This document shows, piece after piece, positions 15,919-25,153 of a DNA stretch of 60,937 bases; the stretch's first letter is position 1, and every line of letters starts with the position of its first letter. The position numbers and the translations under genes are program-made. The stretch is from contig QEVL01000013.1 in the NCBI GenBank assembly GCA_003577305.1, positions 1-60,937 on the forward strand, in the 5' to 3' direction. The notes under the pieces were generated by a model. The model saw only the letters and a list, made by a program, of their open reading frames with translations. It was not told where the DNA came from and made no database searches. Source of the DNA: Burkholderiales bacterium (GTDB lineage Bacteria; Pseudomonadota; Gammaproteobacteria; Burkholderiales; Burkholderiaceae_E).

Positions 15919-17136
15919 TCATTGCGGACGCGCCGTCGATTCGGGGGCGTCGTCCGGCAACAGGAGCAACGCCAGGCGGTCGTGCCAAGCGCGACCGAAC
16001 GCCTGTGGGCTGTAGCGCGCGGCCACCGCGGCGGCCGCATCGCCCATCCGCGCAAGGCGGGTGGGATCGGCGAACGCCTCGGCGATCACGGCTGAGATCG
16101 CTGCGGGCGTTCGCTCGACGATCCAGCCGTTGACGCCCGGCTCGAGCCATTCGTCGACGCCGTGCGTCGGCGTGGCGATCAGCGGCAGCCCGGCGGCGGC
16201 GGCCTGGATCAACACCAGAGAGAACGCCTCGTAAAGCGACGGCAGCGCGAACACGTCGGCTGCCCAGAGGTAGCGCTGCAGGTCGGGGCGGAAGCCCGCG
16301 AACACGACGCGCGCCCCGACGCTGCGCTCGGTCGCAAGCTGGCGGAACGCGTCGATCTCGGCGGCCTGCTTACCACCGACGACCAGCAGCTTCAACTGCG
16401 GATCGGGTCGCGCCGCGAGCGCGTCGATCAGCACGCCCAGACCCTTGCGCGCGAAGTCACCGAGCGCTGCGAACGCGATCACTCGGTCGTCGACGTCCAA
16501 ACCCATCGATGTCCGCGCCACCGCGCGATCGAACCCTTCTGGCCGCGCGAAGCGCGCGGTGTCCACCGGGTTGGGAATGCTGACGACCCGGCCCGCGAGA
16601 AACGGGTAGGTTTCGGCGATCTCGCGCGCGAGCCCGCGCGACGCCCCGACCACCAGTCTGCATCGGCGGAACGCGCGTTTCTCGGCCCATGCGTTGAACG
16701 TGAAGTTCAGGCGGCGCAACGCGCGCCTCGCCCCTGTCGCGGTCTGCTCTGACCAGTGATCCCGAAGGTACGCGCGATGGCAGAAGTGGGCGTAGCAGAT
16801 ATCGGCGCCGGCGTACTCGCCCTCTGTCCCCTGTATGAGCACGCGCGCGCCGCCTGCGAAGCGCCGCGCCTGGGCAACCCGCCACGGCGCGAGCAAAGCG
16901 AAAGCCACATAGCGCGCGAGCACCGGCCCGCGAGGCAGCGGCACGCTCAGCCGGTCGACGCGGTCGCGCAGCCGCTCGTCGACGCGGCTCGAGATCACGG
17001 TTACGTCGTACCGCTCGATAAGCGCCTCGATCTCCGACAGCACGCAGCTGCCCGCCGGACTCTGCGCGCTGACGTCGTGATCCAGGACGATGACCCGTGT
17101 GCGGCGGACCTCGCGCCTCGCGTCCACGCGCTTCAT
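15919..17136 (-). CDS. Family 4 glycosyltransferase with altered EX7E motif
   Basis: The 405-residue GT-B enzyme has the GT4 acceptor- and donor-side features: IPNPVDTARF, AALGDFARKGLGVLIDAL, and ALPSLYEAFSLVLIQAAAAG. The last segment is where GT4 enzymes normally show E-x7-E; here the second glutamate is Gln, which may alter donor-phosphate contact. ATG 17136 overlaps the stop of the GT2 gene at 17133 as ATGA, indicating coupled translation. Substrate unknown. Confidence 0.85.
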   Translation of the reverse strand: MKRVDARREVRRTRVIVLDHDVSAQSPAGSCVLSEIEALIERYDVTVISSRVDERLRDRVDRLSVPLPRGPVLARYVAFALLAPWRVAQARRFAGGARVLIQGTEGEYAGADICYAHFCHRAYLRDHWSEQTATGARRALRRLNFTFNAWAEKRAFRRCRLVVGASRGLAREIAETYPFLAGRVVSIPNPVDTARFARPEGFDRAVARTSMGLDVDDRVIAFAALGDFARKGLGVLIDALAARPDPQLKLLVVGGKQAAEIDAFRQLATERSVGARVVFAGFRPDLQRYLWAADVFALPSLYEAFSLVLIQAAAAGLPLIATPTHGVDEWLEPGVNGWIVERTPAAISAVIAEAFADPTRLARMGDAAAAVAARYSPQAFGRAWHDRLALLLLPDDAPESTARPQ

Positions 17137-17894
17137 GCCGGCGCCGTTTGCGGACCCAACATCCGCATCATGCGGTGCCGACGCACCAGATAGTGCAGGC
17201 CGTGGTACGTCCATGACCACGGTGCGTGGCTCGCATGGCTCATCCGGATCCTGAAGTCCTCCTCGAACGCCGGCCGCGGGTTGGCCGACGAGAAGCTGCC
17301 GCCATGCTCGCGAAACACCGCGAGGCAGGCATCGAGCTGGACCGGCTCGGACACTTTGCCGAGGCGCAGCCACATGTCGTAGTCCATCCCGTACTTCCAC
17401 TTCTCCGAGAAGCCCCCCACGCGCTCGTACAACTCGCGCCGTACGAAGGTCGACTCGTGTGGGATCCAGTTGCGCTTGAGCAGCCGTCGGTAGCTGTACC
17501 GCGGCACAACCCAAGTCTCGTCCTCGACCACCCCACCTCGGTTGCGCTTGTTGCGGCCGAACACCCATCCGGCGCCGGTACTGCGGAGGGTGTCGGCAAC
17601 CAGCGAAAGCACCTTGTCGTGCAGGTAGTAGTCGTCACCGTGCAAGTGAGCAATGACGTCCCCGGTGGCCAGATGGATGCCTTCGTTCATCGCGCGGCTG
17701 ATGCCGCCGCGCACGCCGGTGACGAAAACTACGTCACGCGGTATCGCCTGTATGCGCTCGATGGTGCCGTCAGTCGAACCGCCGTCGACGAAGATGTATT
17801 CGATGTCCGGGTAGTCCTGCGCCAGTACAGATGCGATCGAGTCCCCCAGGTAGGGCTCGCTGTTCCAAGTGCAGGTGATGATCGAAAACTTCAT
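17133..17894 (-). CDS. Family 2 glycosyltransferase (WcaA-like)
   Basis: The 253-residue GT-A enzyme opens directly with the fold: MKFSIITCTWNSEPYLGDSI, then FVDGGSTDGT, the metal site HGDDYY and the acceptor region GMDYDMWLRLG. It uses a nucleotide sugar to extend a saccharide at the inner membrane face. ATG 17894 begins the conserved first strand, so the start is secure. It lies 19 bases after the oxidoreductase gene and overlaps the next by four bases. Confidence 0.9.
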   Translation of the reverse strand: MKFSIITCTWNSEPYLGDSIASVLAQDYPDIEYIFVDGGSTDGTIERIQAIPRDVVFVTGVRGGISRAMNEGIHLATGDVIAHLHGDDYYLHDKVLSLVADTLRSTGAGWVFGRNKRNRGGVVEDETWVVPRYSYRRLLKRNWIPHESTFVRRELYERVGGFSEKWKYGMDYDMWLRLGKVSEPVQLDACLAVFREHGGSFSSANPRPAFEEDFRIRMSHASHAPWSWTYHGLHYLVRRHRMMRMLGPQTAPA

Positions 17895-17913
17895 TCGGGT
17901 GATTCGTGCCCGC

Positions 17914-19560
17914 TCAGGCGGTCGCGGCCTCGATGGGTGCCATTGCATCCGGTCTGCCGGCTTCGGCGGCGAGCCGGTCCGACAGGCGTAGAGCCAGCGC
18001 GACCAGTGTGATCGTCGGATAGTTCGCGCCACAGGTCGGGAACACGGAGCTGCCGGCTACCCAGAGGTTGTTGATCTCGTGTACCTTGCAGTGCCGATCG
18101 ACCACGCCATGGCGGGGTGAATCGTGCATGCGCGTGGTGCCCATGTGGTGCCACGTGCCTTCGAGGGTCTCTGGCCATGGGCGATCGCCGAGGAGGTCAT
18201 GGAGCTCGACATGGGCGACGCCCTTCCGAACGAGCTCGTCGGCGAGAATCTGCACCGTTCGGTCGAATGTGCGCCGTACCAGCGGGCCGAGTCGCCAGTC
18301 GATTCTGACGCGCTGCATGCCGAGCGCGTCGCGCTGATCGGACAGCATCACCCGGCTGTCGCGGTTGGGCTGCGGCTCGACGATCACCTCAAAGCGCACG
18401 TCGCGGATCAGCGAGGTCAGGTGCATCACCCGCGCGGCGGCGAACAGCGTCGTATTCCACGGATGCTTGAGCATCTCGAGCAGGTCGCCGCCGAATGTGT
18501 GGCTGCTGACGTCCATCCGCGACACGCGCCGCTTCATGCGGAACAGTGCGTTGACCGCCTCGGTCGTTTCGCCCGGGAAGATCGATCGGAACCAGGCGCG
18601 GGCGTTCAACAGACCCTCCTCGCGCTGTACCTTCTCGGATAAGCCGAACTGCGCGGAGATCCGCTTGCCGTGCGCAGACACCGCGTCATTCTGATAGTGA
18701 AACTTGATATCGTACAGCATGTTCTGCCTGTACGCGTCGCTAAACCGGATGCTGCCAAAGTTCAGCCGCGGGTGGTCCATGAAGTAGCGGCCGACGAGAT
18801 CGTGGCCGTTGCCTAACCCTGCGGGCTGGACCGAATTGGCCGCGAGCAGTATCCGGGCGTTCTCGATACCTCCGGTGGCCAGCACGAAGCGTCTCGCGCG
18901 CACCGTCATACGCAGACCGGTCAGCGTGCGGACCTCGACCTGACGCACGTTCGCCGCAGGATTGTCGGTCTGGATGTCGACGACGTTTGCATACAGATAA
19001 ACCCGCACGTGCCGGGCAGCTGCCAACTCGTGGCGGTAGTCGACGCCGAAGCGCAACGGTGGGCTGAACTGCGAGATCTGATCGACGATGCGGGCGGGGT
19101 CGAGCGTGATCCGCTTGAGGTTCCGGGTGCCGTCAGTCTGCACCCAGTAGTCGGGGTCGTAGCGGTTCGGGCCGAGCTGGAGTACCGTATGCGCACGATC
19201 GTAGTAGCTCGCCAGTTCGGCTCCGCCGAACGGCCAGCCGCTGTCGGGCACCCAGTCGCGCTGGCGGAAGTCCCACTCGTCCCACGGCCGGCACCAGCCG
19301 CCCCAGCAGTTACTGCTTCCGCCCAGATAGCGGCTGCGGTGGCCGCCGGCGAACTCATACTGAATGCCGACGTTCTCTCCACGGTACAAATCGCCGGTGG
19401 CGCGGTCGGGCTTCGTGCCCCCACTCTCGAGCAGGACCGTCGCGATGCCGTGCTTCTCCATTTCACGGGCGATGGTCACGCCAGCGGCGCCGGCGCCGAT
19501 GACACACAGATCGGTATCGATGATGGAGAGGTCGGGGATTTGACGGGTGTCGATCAGCAT
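17914..19560 (-). CDS. GMC-family FAD-dependent oxidoreductase
   Basis: The 548-residue flavoprotein has an N-terminal dinucleotide fold (CVIGAGAAGVTIAREMEKHG, then LLESGG), the FAD-contact stretch LGGSSNCWGG and the GMC C-terminal domain. The last ends with WHHMGTTRM and a long NLWVAGSSVFPTCG-type block. Family members oxidise alcohols or sugars. ATG 19560 is preferred over a GTG 33 bases upstream. It heads a four-gene operon (GMC, GT2, GT4, deacetylase), so a sugar or lipid-linked saccharide is a reasonable substrate, though this is inference. Confidence 0.87.
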   Translation of the reverse strand: MLIDTRQIPDLSIIDTDLCVIGAGAAGVTIAREMEKHGIATVLLESGGTKPDRATGDLYRGENVGIQYEFAGGHRSRYLGGSSNCWGGWCRPWDEWDFRQRDWVPDSGWPFGGAELASYYDRAHTVLQLGPNRYDPDYWVQTDGTRNLKRITLDPARIVDQISQFSPPLRFGVDYRHELAAARHVRVYLYANVVDIQTDNPAANVRQVEVRTLTGLRMTVRARRFVLATGGIENARILLAANSVQPAGLGNGHDLVGRYFMDHPRLNFGSIRFSDAYRQNMLYDIKFHYQNDAVSAHGKRISAQFGLSEKVQREEGLLNARAWFRSIFPGETTEAVNALFRMKRRVSRMDVSSHTFGGDLLEMLKHPWNTTLFAAARVMHLTSLIRDVRFEVIVEPQPNRDSRVMLSDQRDALGMQRVRIDWRLGPLVRRTFDRTVQILADELVRKGVAHVELHDLLGDRPWPETLEGTWHHMGTTRMHDSPRHGVVDRHCKVHEINNLWVAGSSVFPTCGANYPTITLVALALRLSDRLAAEAGRPDAMAPIEAATA

Positions 19561-19685
19561 CGATGACTCTTGGAGGATTGTCTCCGCGTCCACGGTCGCG
19601 GCAGCAAATTACATTTTCCGAGCAGCTCGCGGCGCTGACGAGCGATTATTTCACGAGCGGCGACGGAACTTGCGGCGTATGCAGG

Positions 19686-19719
19686 AAAAGACCCCCACCG
19701 CATTGCCGCGGCGAGGGTC
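19686..19719 (-). terminator. Rho-independent terminator of the beta-helix gene
   Basis: Read on the minus strand, a 12-bp stem (GACCCTCGCCGC / GCGGTGGGGGTC, two G-T pairs) with a 6-base loop is followed by TTTT. It lies 40 bases past the stop of the gene at 19760. Confidence 0.8.
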
Positions 19720-19759
19720 CTAGGCCTGTGCGCGGCGTGCCGCGCGTCACTCTACATGG

Positions 19760-21097
19760 TCAGTAGCCGGCAGTCGGCAGGCCCGCTGCAGCCGCGAGAG
19801 CTCGGCATTCTGCAATCGGCTCGGTGAAGATCGCCTTGCTGAGCGACGTAGCGTTGAGGTTATTCGTCGACGTGCCGGTCACGTTCGTGCACTCGCCCTG
19901 CGGCTGCCAGAACGCCTGCACCCACCCCGACGATGACCAATCCGCAGGCGGCCACAAGATCTGATTGTTCTGATGCACGATATTCGTGCAAGCCGACGCA
20001 GAGAAGTTGCGGATATAGAAGCCTTCGCCAGCGACCACCGCAGGCATCTCCGAGAACACCTTGTTGGACTCGATCCGGATGTTCGAGCCGCCCGCCACCC
20101 CGATGCCTGCGTTCCAGGGGTTGACGATCCGGTTTCCGACCACCGAGATGTAAGCTCCGCCGCCGTCGCCCGACATGATGCCGCTGCCAGTCAAGGAGCC
20201 CCCGCCCTTGAGCCGGTTGTAGGCGATCAGGATCGGGTCGGACGGATCGCCGCGCGATTGCCAGGTGTTGATGATGTCCTCGGTCCGCCAATCGGCTGTG
20301 GACGTCGTACTGTACGGATCGGGGCCGCCGACGTTCAGATCGGTGGCGTTACACCGCACGCGGTTGCCGCTGCCGGTGACGTTGTCGAGTTGCACCAACT
20401 GACCGTCGGGGTAGCGGCCGCGTACGTTCATGCCGCCGTTGAACTCGAACTCGACCTGGCTGGAACGCACCGCGCGCATCGCGGTCGGCGCACCGTCAAT
20501 GAAGTTGTTGTGCACCTTCACACCACGGGCGTCTGCCACCATGATGGCGACGGCGCCGGCGTTTGACACGTTGTTGCCGATGACCACGACCCCGTTTGAG
20601 CCGCTTTGTACCGACACTCCGTCACCGCCGCACGGGCCAAGCTGATTACCTTCGATTCGAACGTTGGTGGCTCCGTTGCGCACCGTGATGCAGTTGCCGT
20701 TCGGATTCGAAATGCGGCGGCCCTTGACCACAGCGCCGTTCCCGCCGTCGATGACGACCGGGCCGCTGTCGGCGAGCGTACCCAGGGGCAGCGCCTTCAG
20801 GCTTGCCGCCGCGGTGGTCGCGGATGCGTCGGACGGGTTGCTGCTGGTCGCGGTCGTCGTGGTGGAGGCGTTCGGGATCGACCTTCTCGACGCGGTAGTG
20901 GGGACTGGTTTCGAGACCGCGTCGATGCGATCTCCATCCAACGAGCTCTCATTCACACTCGCGGTGGAGCCGGCATCTTCGGTGACGGCGCCGTCAAAAG
21001 AACCGCAAGCTCCGATCGCTCCAGTGAACATGAGGATCGCGGCGTGTGTGGCAAAACGTGGTTTCCGCACGATCATAACCTCCATGAAACGTGACAT
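19760..21097 (-). CDS. Right-handed parallel beta-helix lipoprotein
   Basis: The 445-residue product has a hydrophobic signal ending at a lipobox (GAIGAC, Cys31). A Ser/Thr/Ala-rich linker runs to ~residue 100, then many short beta-helix rungs with Asn ladders (VRIEGNQLG, VVVIGNNVSN, VKVHNNFID, ISVVGNRIVN, IRIESNKVF). This is the fold of pectate lyase-like and polysaccharide-binding or lyase proteins. No lyase catalytic motif stands out. A surface-exposed role in binding or cutting the EPS is inferred. Start choice is open among ATGs at 21097, 21085 and 21076. It is a single-gene unit with its own terminator. Confidence 0.78.
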   Translation of the reverse strand: MSRFMEVMIVRKPRFATHAAILMFTGAIGACGSFDGAVTEDAGSTASVNESSLDGDRIDAVSKPVPTTASRRSIPNASTTTTATSSNPSDASATTAAASLKALPLGTLADSGPVVIDGGNGAVVKGRRISNPNGNCITVRNGATNVRIEGNQLGPCGGDGVSVQSGSNGVVVIGNNVSNAGAVAIMVADARGVKVHNNFIDGAPTAMRAVRSSQVEFEFNGGMNVRGRYPDGQLVQLDNVTGSGNRVRCNATDLNVGGPDPYSTTSTADWRTEDIINTWQSRGDPSDPILIAYNRLKGGGSLTGSGIMSGDGGGAYISVVGNRIVNPWNAGIGVAGGSNIRIESNKVFSEMPAVVAGEGFYIRNFSASACTNIVHQNNQILWPPADWSSSGWVQAFWQPQGECTNVTGTSTNNLNATSLSKAIFTEPIAECRALAAAAGLPTAGY

Positions 21098-21303
21098 AGG
21101 TCACGGAGACCACGCGGATGCTATTGACAGGATCCGTTGAGTTCCTGTGAAAGCTGCCAAGCGGTCGTTGAGCCTTCATGGGTGGTCGCTGCCCATTTGC
21201 CCGACCGATGAGCGGTCGCTCTCGAGCCACGGGTGGAGGTTCGCTCAGGAGAGATCCAGGTGGAGATGCGCGCGCTCGGTGAAGAAGACAAACCGGGATA
21301 GCA

Positions 21304-21359
21304 AACGGGCGGCACTTGGCCGCCCGTTCGGAGTGACGCCCGGGGGATCCCCCCGGGCG
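21304..21359 (-). terminator. Two consecutive strong hairpins between lipoprotein genes
   Basis: A 10-bp stem (21304-21328, AACGGGCGGC / GCCGCCCGTT) and a second 10-bp stem (21337-21359, CGCCCGGGGG / CCCCCGGGCG) lie just past the stop of the gene at 21372. Only a short TTT follows on the minus strand, so termination may be partial. Confidence 0.55.
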
Positions 21360-21371
21360 CCGACTTGGTGC

Positions 21372-22568
21372 TTACAGGCTGTTGGCGGTGCGCCAGTTAT
21401 CGTATTCGTCGTCGAGTTGCTTTGGCGTCCTACCAGCTGCGCTCAGCAGCTCCATGATGGCTGCCGAGTTCGACTGGATCGTGCCTGCCACAATCTGGTC
21501 AATCACCGGCCGCAGCTTACCCGCGTACGGCGGCTCGGTCTGCAGGAACAGGATCAGTGCCGCAGGGCCGTAGCCATAGTCATGGATGTTCTTTTCGCCA
21601 GCCGCCGCAGCGTAGGGTGTCTGCATGAGCACCGATGGCGCGTCGATCGGGACCCAGTTCGCTGCCGGATCTGCCACAAGGCGCCTCTTGAGCGATGCGA
21701 TGTCGACGCTGAACGACGTCGGCCCCAGCACACCAGCCTCGTAATACTGCGTGGAGCCCTTGTAAAGCCAGGCGAATTCCTTCTCATCCGGAACCGCATG
21801 CTCGAAGAAGGCCTCGGCCAGCTCATGCTGCATCTGTGCCTGGTCCTGCGACAGCGGGTTCGACGGCGCGACGTAGAACCAGCGCTCGGTCGTCGCCGGC
21901 CCGCCCCACATGCCGTCCGAGCAGCTCATGACGCTCCCCACAGTGGGTGGGGCCTGGAATGGCGCCGCCTTGCATAGCTCGCGGCCTTGGAGCAGGATGT
22001 TGGCGTCGCGCGTGAAGTAGAACTCGGCCGACGAAGGCGCTCCTGATGCGGGCAGCAAGCCGGTGCCCCCTGACAGGTACGTCCATAGCGCCGAGAAGTG
22101 TGCGAAACGCGCATCGTTCTCTGCAGACCCGATGTCGGAGTAGGTCGACACGCCAGGACCGGACGCGGACCATGGAAAGACCTTTGCGAGATCGGCAACG
22201 CTCTCCGGCTTCGTGTACACCTGGATCGGCGTATCGACACTGCGGCTGTTCGAACTCACGGTGATCACCGCGCCCCCCGCGCTGAGGGCGGTGATCACGC
22301 CGGTGCTCGGCTGGGTGCCGGGCGCGGCCGTTGCGATCCCCGCGGCGCTGGTCGACCAAGTGAGCGTCGGGTTGGCGATCAAGTTGCCGAACAGGTCGGT
22401 CGCATCCACTCGCAGTGTCTTCACATCACCGATGAATGCGCGCAATTCCGTGGCATCGACACTCATCTGGTTCACCGGATTGGCATTGTCGCCACCGCCT
22501 CCGCCACCGCCTCCGCAGGCTGAAAGCGCCAGAGCGCAAAGGGGAATCGCACCTTTCCTGAGATCCAT
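21372..22568 (-). CDS. Lipoprotein with Ig-like domain and degenerate gluzincin-like domain
   Basis: The 398-residue product has a signal with lipobox LSAC (Cys18) followed by eight glycines. Residues ~35-115 read as a bacterial Ig-like (Big_2-type) domain (TLRVDATDLFGN, ITALSAGGAVITVSS). The C-terminal ~270 residues are not a family I can name. HELAEAFFEH at ~249 followed by WLYKGSTQYYEAG at ~265-277 mirrors the HExxH...GxAxYYE layout of peptidase-MA-like metallopeptidases. The second His and the distal Glu are replaced, so it is probably not a zinc protease. ATG 22568 has AAGGA 7 nt upstream. Likely outer-membrane or surface anchored. Confidence 0.7.
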   Translation of the reverse strand: MDLRKGAIPLCALALSACGGGGGGGGDNANPVNQMSVDATELRAFIGDVKTLRVDATDLFGNLIANPTLTWSTSAAGIATAAPGTQPSTGVITALSAGGAVITVSSNSRSVDTPIQVYTKPESVADLAKVFPWSASGPGVSTYSDIGSAENDARFAHFSALWTYLSGGTGLLPASGAPSSAEFYFTRDANILLQGRELCKAAPFQAPPTVGSVMSCSDGMWGGPATTERWFYVAPSNPLSQDQAQMQHELAEAFFEHAVPDEKEFAWLYKGSTQYYEAGVLGPTSFSVDIASLKRRLVADPAANWVPIDAPSVLMQTPYAAAAGEKNIHDYGYGPAALILFLQTEPPYAGKLRPVIDQIVAGTIQSNSAAIMELLSAAGRTPKQLDDEYDNWRTANSL

Positions 22569-22812
22569 GGCTATTCCTTATTCCTGTATCAACGGCCCGC
22601 AGGCCCGTTTGCGTTGTCCGGATCGACCTTTGGGTGCGTCGTCCGCTGCTGGGTGATTAGACTATATTCGGCGTCCGAAGTGCCGTGAAATCGCGCACGT
22701 TTGCCCATGCGCGCCACGCCGCTGCTCGGCTCGATATGCGACACGATGTCAGACTCCCTACGCACTATGGTTGGCGTGCCAATCGTTTCCCTGTACAGGC
22801 CATTTCCCCCCG

Positions 22813-24009
22813 ATGACAGGTACCTTCGTGACTTCCTTTTCCCTGGATCGGCCGCTGCGCGTGCTGGTTCTGCACAACCACTACCTGCACCGTGGCGGCG
22901 AGGACTCGGTCGTCGAGTCCGAGGTCGATCTGCTGCGCGACGCGGGGCACGAGGTGCGCACGTACCTGCGCGACAACCATGATGTCGATGCCGCGTCGAG
23001 GCTCGCTTTGGCGTGCGACACGCTGTGGTCCGCGCGCAGCCGGCGCGAGGTTGCTGGAGAGATCGCAGCGTTCGCGCCCGACGTAATCCACGTCCATAAC
23101 ACGCTGCCGCTGATCTCGCCGTCGGCGTACTGGGCAGCCGCCGACGCTCGCGTTCCAGTCGTCCAGACGCTCCACAACTTTCGACTCCACTGCCCGCAGG
23201 CGATGTACCTCCGCGACGGACGGGTGTGCGAGGACTGCAAGGGGCGTGTGCCTTGGGCCAGCGTCCTCCACCGCTGCTATCGGGGTTCTGCGACCCAGAG
23301 CGCCGTGATCTCGGGAATGCTGGTGCTGCATCGCGCGCTGGGTACGTGGAGCAACAAGGTCACGCGCTACATCGCGCTCAACGAGTTCTGCCGGCGCAAG
23401 TTTGTCGAAGGGGGGCTGCCGGCCGACCGGATCGTCGTCAAGCCGAACTTCGTGCGCGCGGACGCGGTTCACGATGGCCCGCGTAGCGGCCTGTTGTTCG
23501 CCGGCCGGCTATCGCCCGAGAAGGGCGTCGCCACGCTCGCTGCGGCGCTGAGGCGAGTGCCGGAACTCTCGGTGCGGGTGGCAGGAGAAGGACCAGCGGC
23601 GAGCGTGCTGCGCGCCGTGCCGAATGCGACGCTTCTCGGCAGTCTGCCGGTTGCCGACGTGATGCGGCAGATGAGCACGGCGAGCGCGTTGCTGCTGCCG
23701 AGCGTGTGGTACGAAAATTTTCCGCGCACGATCGTCGAAGCATTTTCGCAGGGGCTGCCGGTGATCTCCAGCCGGCTCGGCGCGATGGCCGAGATCGTCG
23801 AGGACGGCCGTACCGGCCTGCTGTTCGAGCCGGGCGATGCCGAGGACCTGGCGCGCGCGATGCGCGAGGCCGTCGCGAACCCGGCGCGCATGCGCGAGAT
23901 GGGGCGCGCCGCGCGCGCCGTCTACGAGCGTACCTACACGCCGCGTGAGAACCTGGAGCGCCTTACACAGATCTACCTCGACGCGATGGCCGCGGTCCGC
24001 CACGGCTGA
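22813..24009 (+). CDS. Family 4 glycosyltransferase
   Basis: The 398-residue GT-B enzyme starts its fold with LRVLVLHNHYLHRGGEDSVV, with HVHNTLPL and QTLHNFRLHCPQ in the acceptor domain. The donor domain has FAGRLSPEKGV and an intact E-x7-E motif (YENFPRTIVEAFSQGLPVI). A cysteine-rich CEDCKG region near residue 140 recurs in this GT4 subgroup. It is the only plus-strand gene here and converges with the GT4 at 24011, one base between stops. ATG 22813 has no clear ribosome site; a GTG at 22828 with AGG upstream is an alternative. Confidence 0.87.
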   Translation: MTGTFVTSFSLDRPLRVLVLHNHYLHRGGEDSVVESEVDLLRDAGHEVRTYLRDNHDVDAASRLALACDTLWSARSRREVAGEIAAFAPDVIHVHNTLPLISPSAYWAAADARVPVVQTLHNFRLHCPQAMYLRDGRVCEDCKGRVPWASVLHRCYRGSATQSAVISGMLVLHRALGTWSNKVTRYIALNEFCRRKFVEGGLPADRIVVKPNFVRADAVHDGPRSGLLFAGRLSPEKGVATLAAALRRVPELSVRVAGEGPAASVLRAVPNATLLGSLPVADVMRQMSTASALLLPSVWYENFPRTIVEAFSQGLPVISSRLGAMAEIVEDGRTGLLFEPGDAEDLARAMREAVANPARMREMGRAARAVYERTYTPRENLERLTQIYLDAMAAVRHG

Positions 24010-24010
24010 T

Positions 24011-25153
24011 TCAGCTGGTGGGTGTCATGGTCTCGCCCTGTTCTGCCATTGCCTGTCGACATGCCTCGTGGATCTGCCCACCCACGTAGGCCGGAGAGAT
24101 GCGAAGCGCGACCGCGCGCGCGGCGTCGCCCATCCGCTGTCGCCGTTCGTGCGGCGTATCGAGGCAGCGCGCAATCGCGGAGGTGATGCTGTCGGTTGAC
24201 TTCGCGTCGAACACCCAACCATGCTTGCCATCCTCGACCATTTCCTCGACTGCCTGCGCTTGGCGGCTGCCGAGCACCGGTAAGCCGCTCGCCATCGATT
24301 CGTTGACGACCAGGCCCCATGTGTCGCTGAGCGTCGGCATCACGAACACGTCGAATCCCGCGTAGAACCCGCCGAGCTTGTCATACGCCACCGAGCCAGG
24401 CAGCTTCAGCTCGAGGTTGGCAGGCCGGGGCAGTGCGTTCAGCATTTCCCGCTGGTCACCGGCTCCCGCTAGCGTCAGCTCGACGCGGGTGTCGGGCCGC
24501 TGCGCGAGTAGTGTTCCGAGCCGGCGGATGAACGGCTCGAGACCCTTCCGCTCGATCAACTGCCCGACATAGACCATCCGCAGCACGCCGTCGTCGGGTG
24601 AGTCGTGGGTTGCCTCGCCGAAGTGATCAGTATCGGTTGCGTATGGCAGATGGATCATTCGCTTGCGGGCGTAGCCGAGCGACTCAATGTAGCGGGCACC
24701 GCTCTGACCGTTCACCAGCACACGATCGATACTCTTCAAGAGCATTGTACGGAGCATCCTGCGCCCCTTGCCGCGTCCACGTTCGTATTCCTCGGACAGA
24801 TCGGCGTGCACGACGAGCGGCTTATGGTACAGCTTGCAGTAGACCGCTCCCATCGCGGTGCGCGCGCCGAACTCCGCGGCTAGCAGGCAGTCAGGATCGA
24901 GCCGGCGTAGCGTACCGATCACGCCGTACGGCACATGGACCTCATAGCGTTCGACGTAGCCGTTGGCGTGCCGGCGCGTGCGCGGAATCTTGATGCTGCT
25001 CAGGTACTCGACCTCGATGTCCGCCTCCGGCAGACCGGGCGCGCAGTCGCGCGAGGAAAGCACGATGGTGAGTCGATCCACCCGCTTGCGCAGCGCAACC
25101 AGGGTCGAGACCCGATACGGCGAGACGTGGTTCGTGAGGAATGCGAGTTTCAT
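24011..25153 (-). CDS. Family 4 glycosyltransferase (paralogue of the gene at 26265)
   Basis: The 380-residue GT-B enzyme opens with MKLAFLTNHVSPYRVSTLVA and contains VHADLSEEYERGRG, RVLVNGQSGARY, VYVGQLIERKGLEPFI and DTWGLVVNESMASGLPVLG, the GT4 donor site with Asp in the first position. The same landmarks occur in the same order in the gene at 26265, so the two arose by duplication. The start at 25153 opens the first strand. It is the last gene of a three-gene minus-strand group. Confidence 0.88.
   Translation of the reverse strand: MKLAFLTNHVSPYRVSTLVALRKRVDRLTIVLSSRDCAPGLPEADIEVEYLSSIKIPRTRRHANGYVERYEVHVPYGVIGTLRRLDPDCLLAAEFGARTAMGAVYCKLYHKPLVVHADLSEEYERGRGKGRRMLRTMLLKSIDRVLVNGQSGARYIESLGYARKRMIHLPYATDTDHFGEATHDSPDDGVLRMVYVGQLIERKGLEPFIRRLGTLLAQRPDTRVELTLAGAGDQREMLNALPRPANLELKLPGSVAYDKLGGFYAGFDVFVMPTLSDTWGLVVNESMASGLPVLGSRQAQAVEEMVEDGKHGWVFDAKSTDSITSAIARCLDTPHERRQRMGDAARAVALRISPAYVGGQIHEACRQAMAEQGETMTPTS

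Noticed and set aside
21160..21250. Imperfect repeats (AGCGGTCG...GAGCC) between the beta-helix and Ig-lipoprotein genes
   Set aside because: Two degenerate copies only; no CRISPR-like spacing, no consistent length.
22771..22782. TTGGCGTGCCAA palindrome upstream of the GT4 gene
   Set aside because: A short 5+5 inverted repeat; too short in GC-rich DNA to call an operator without conservation.
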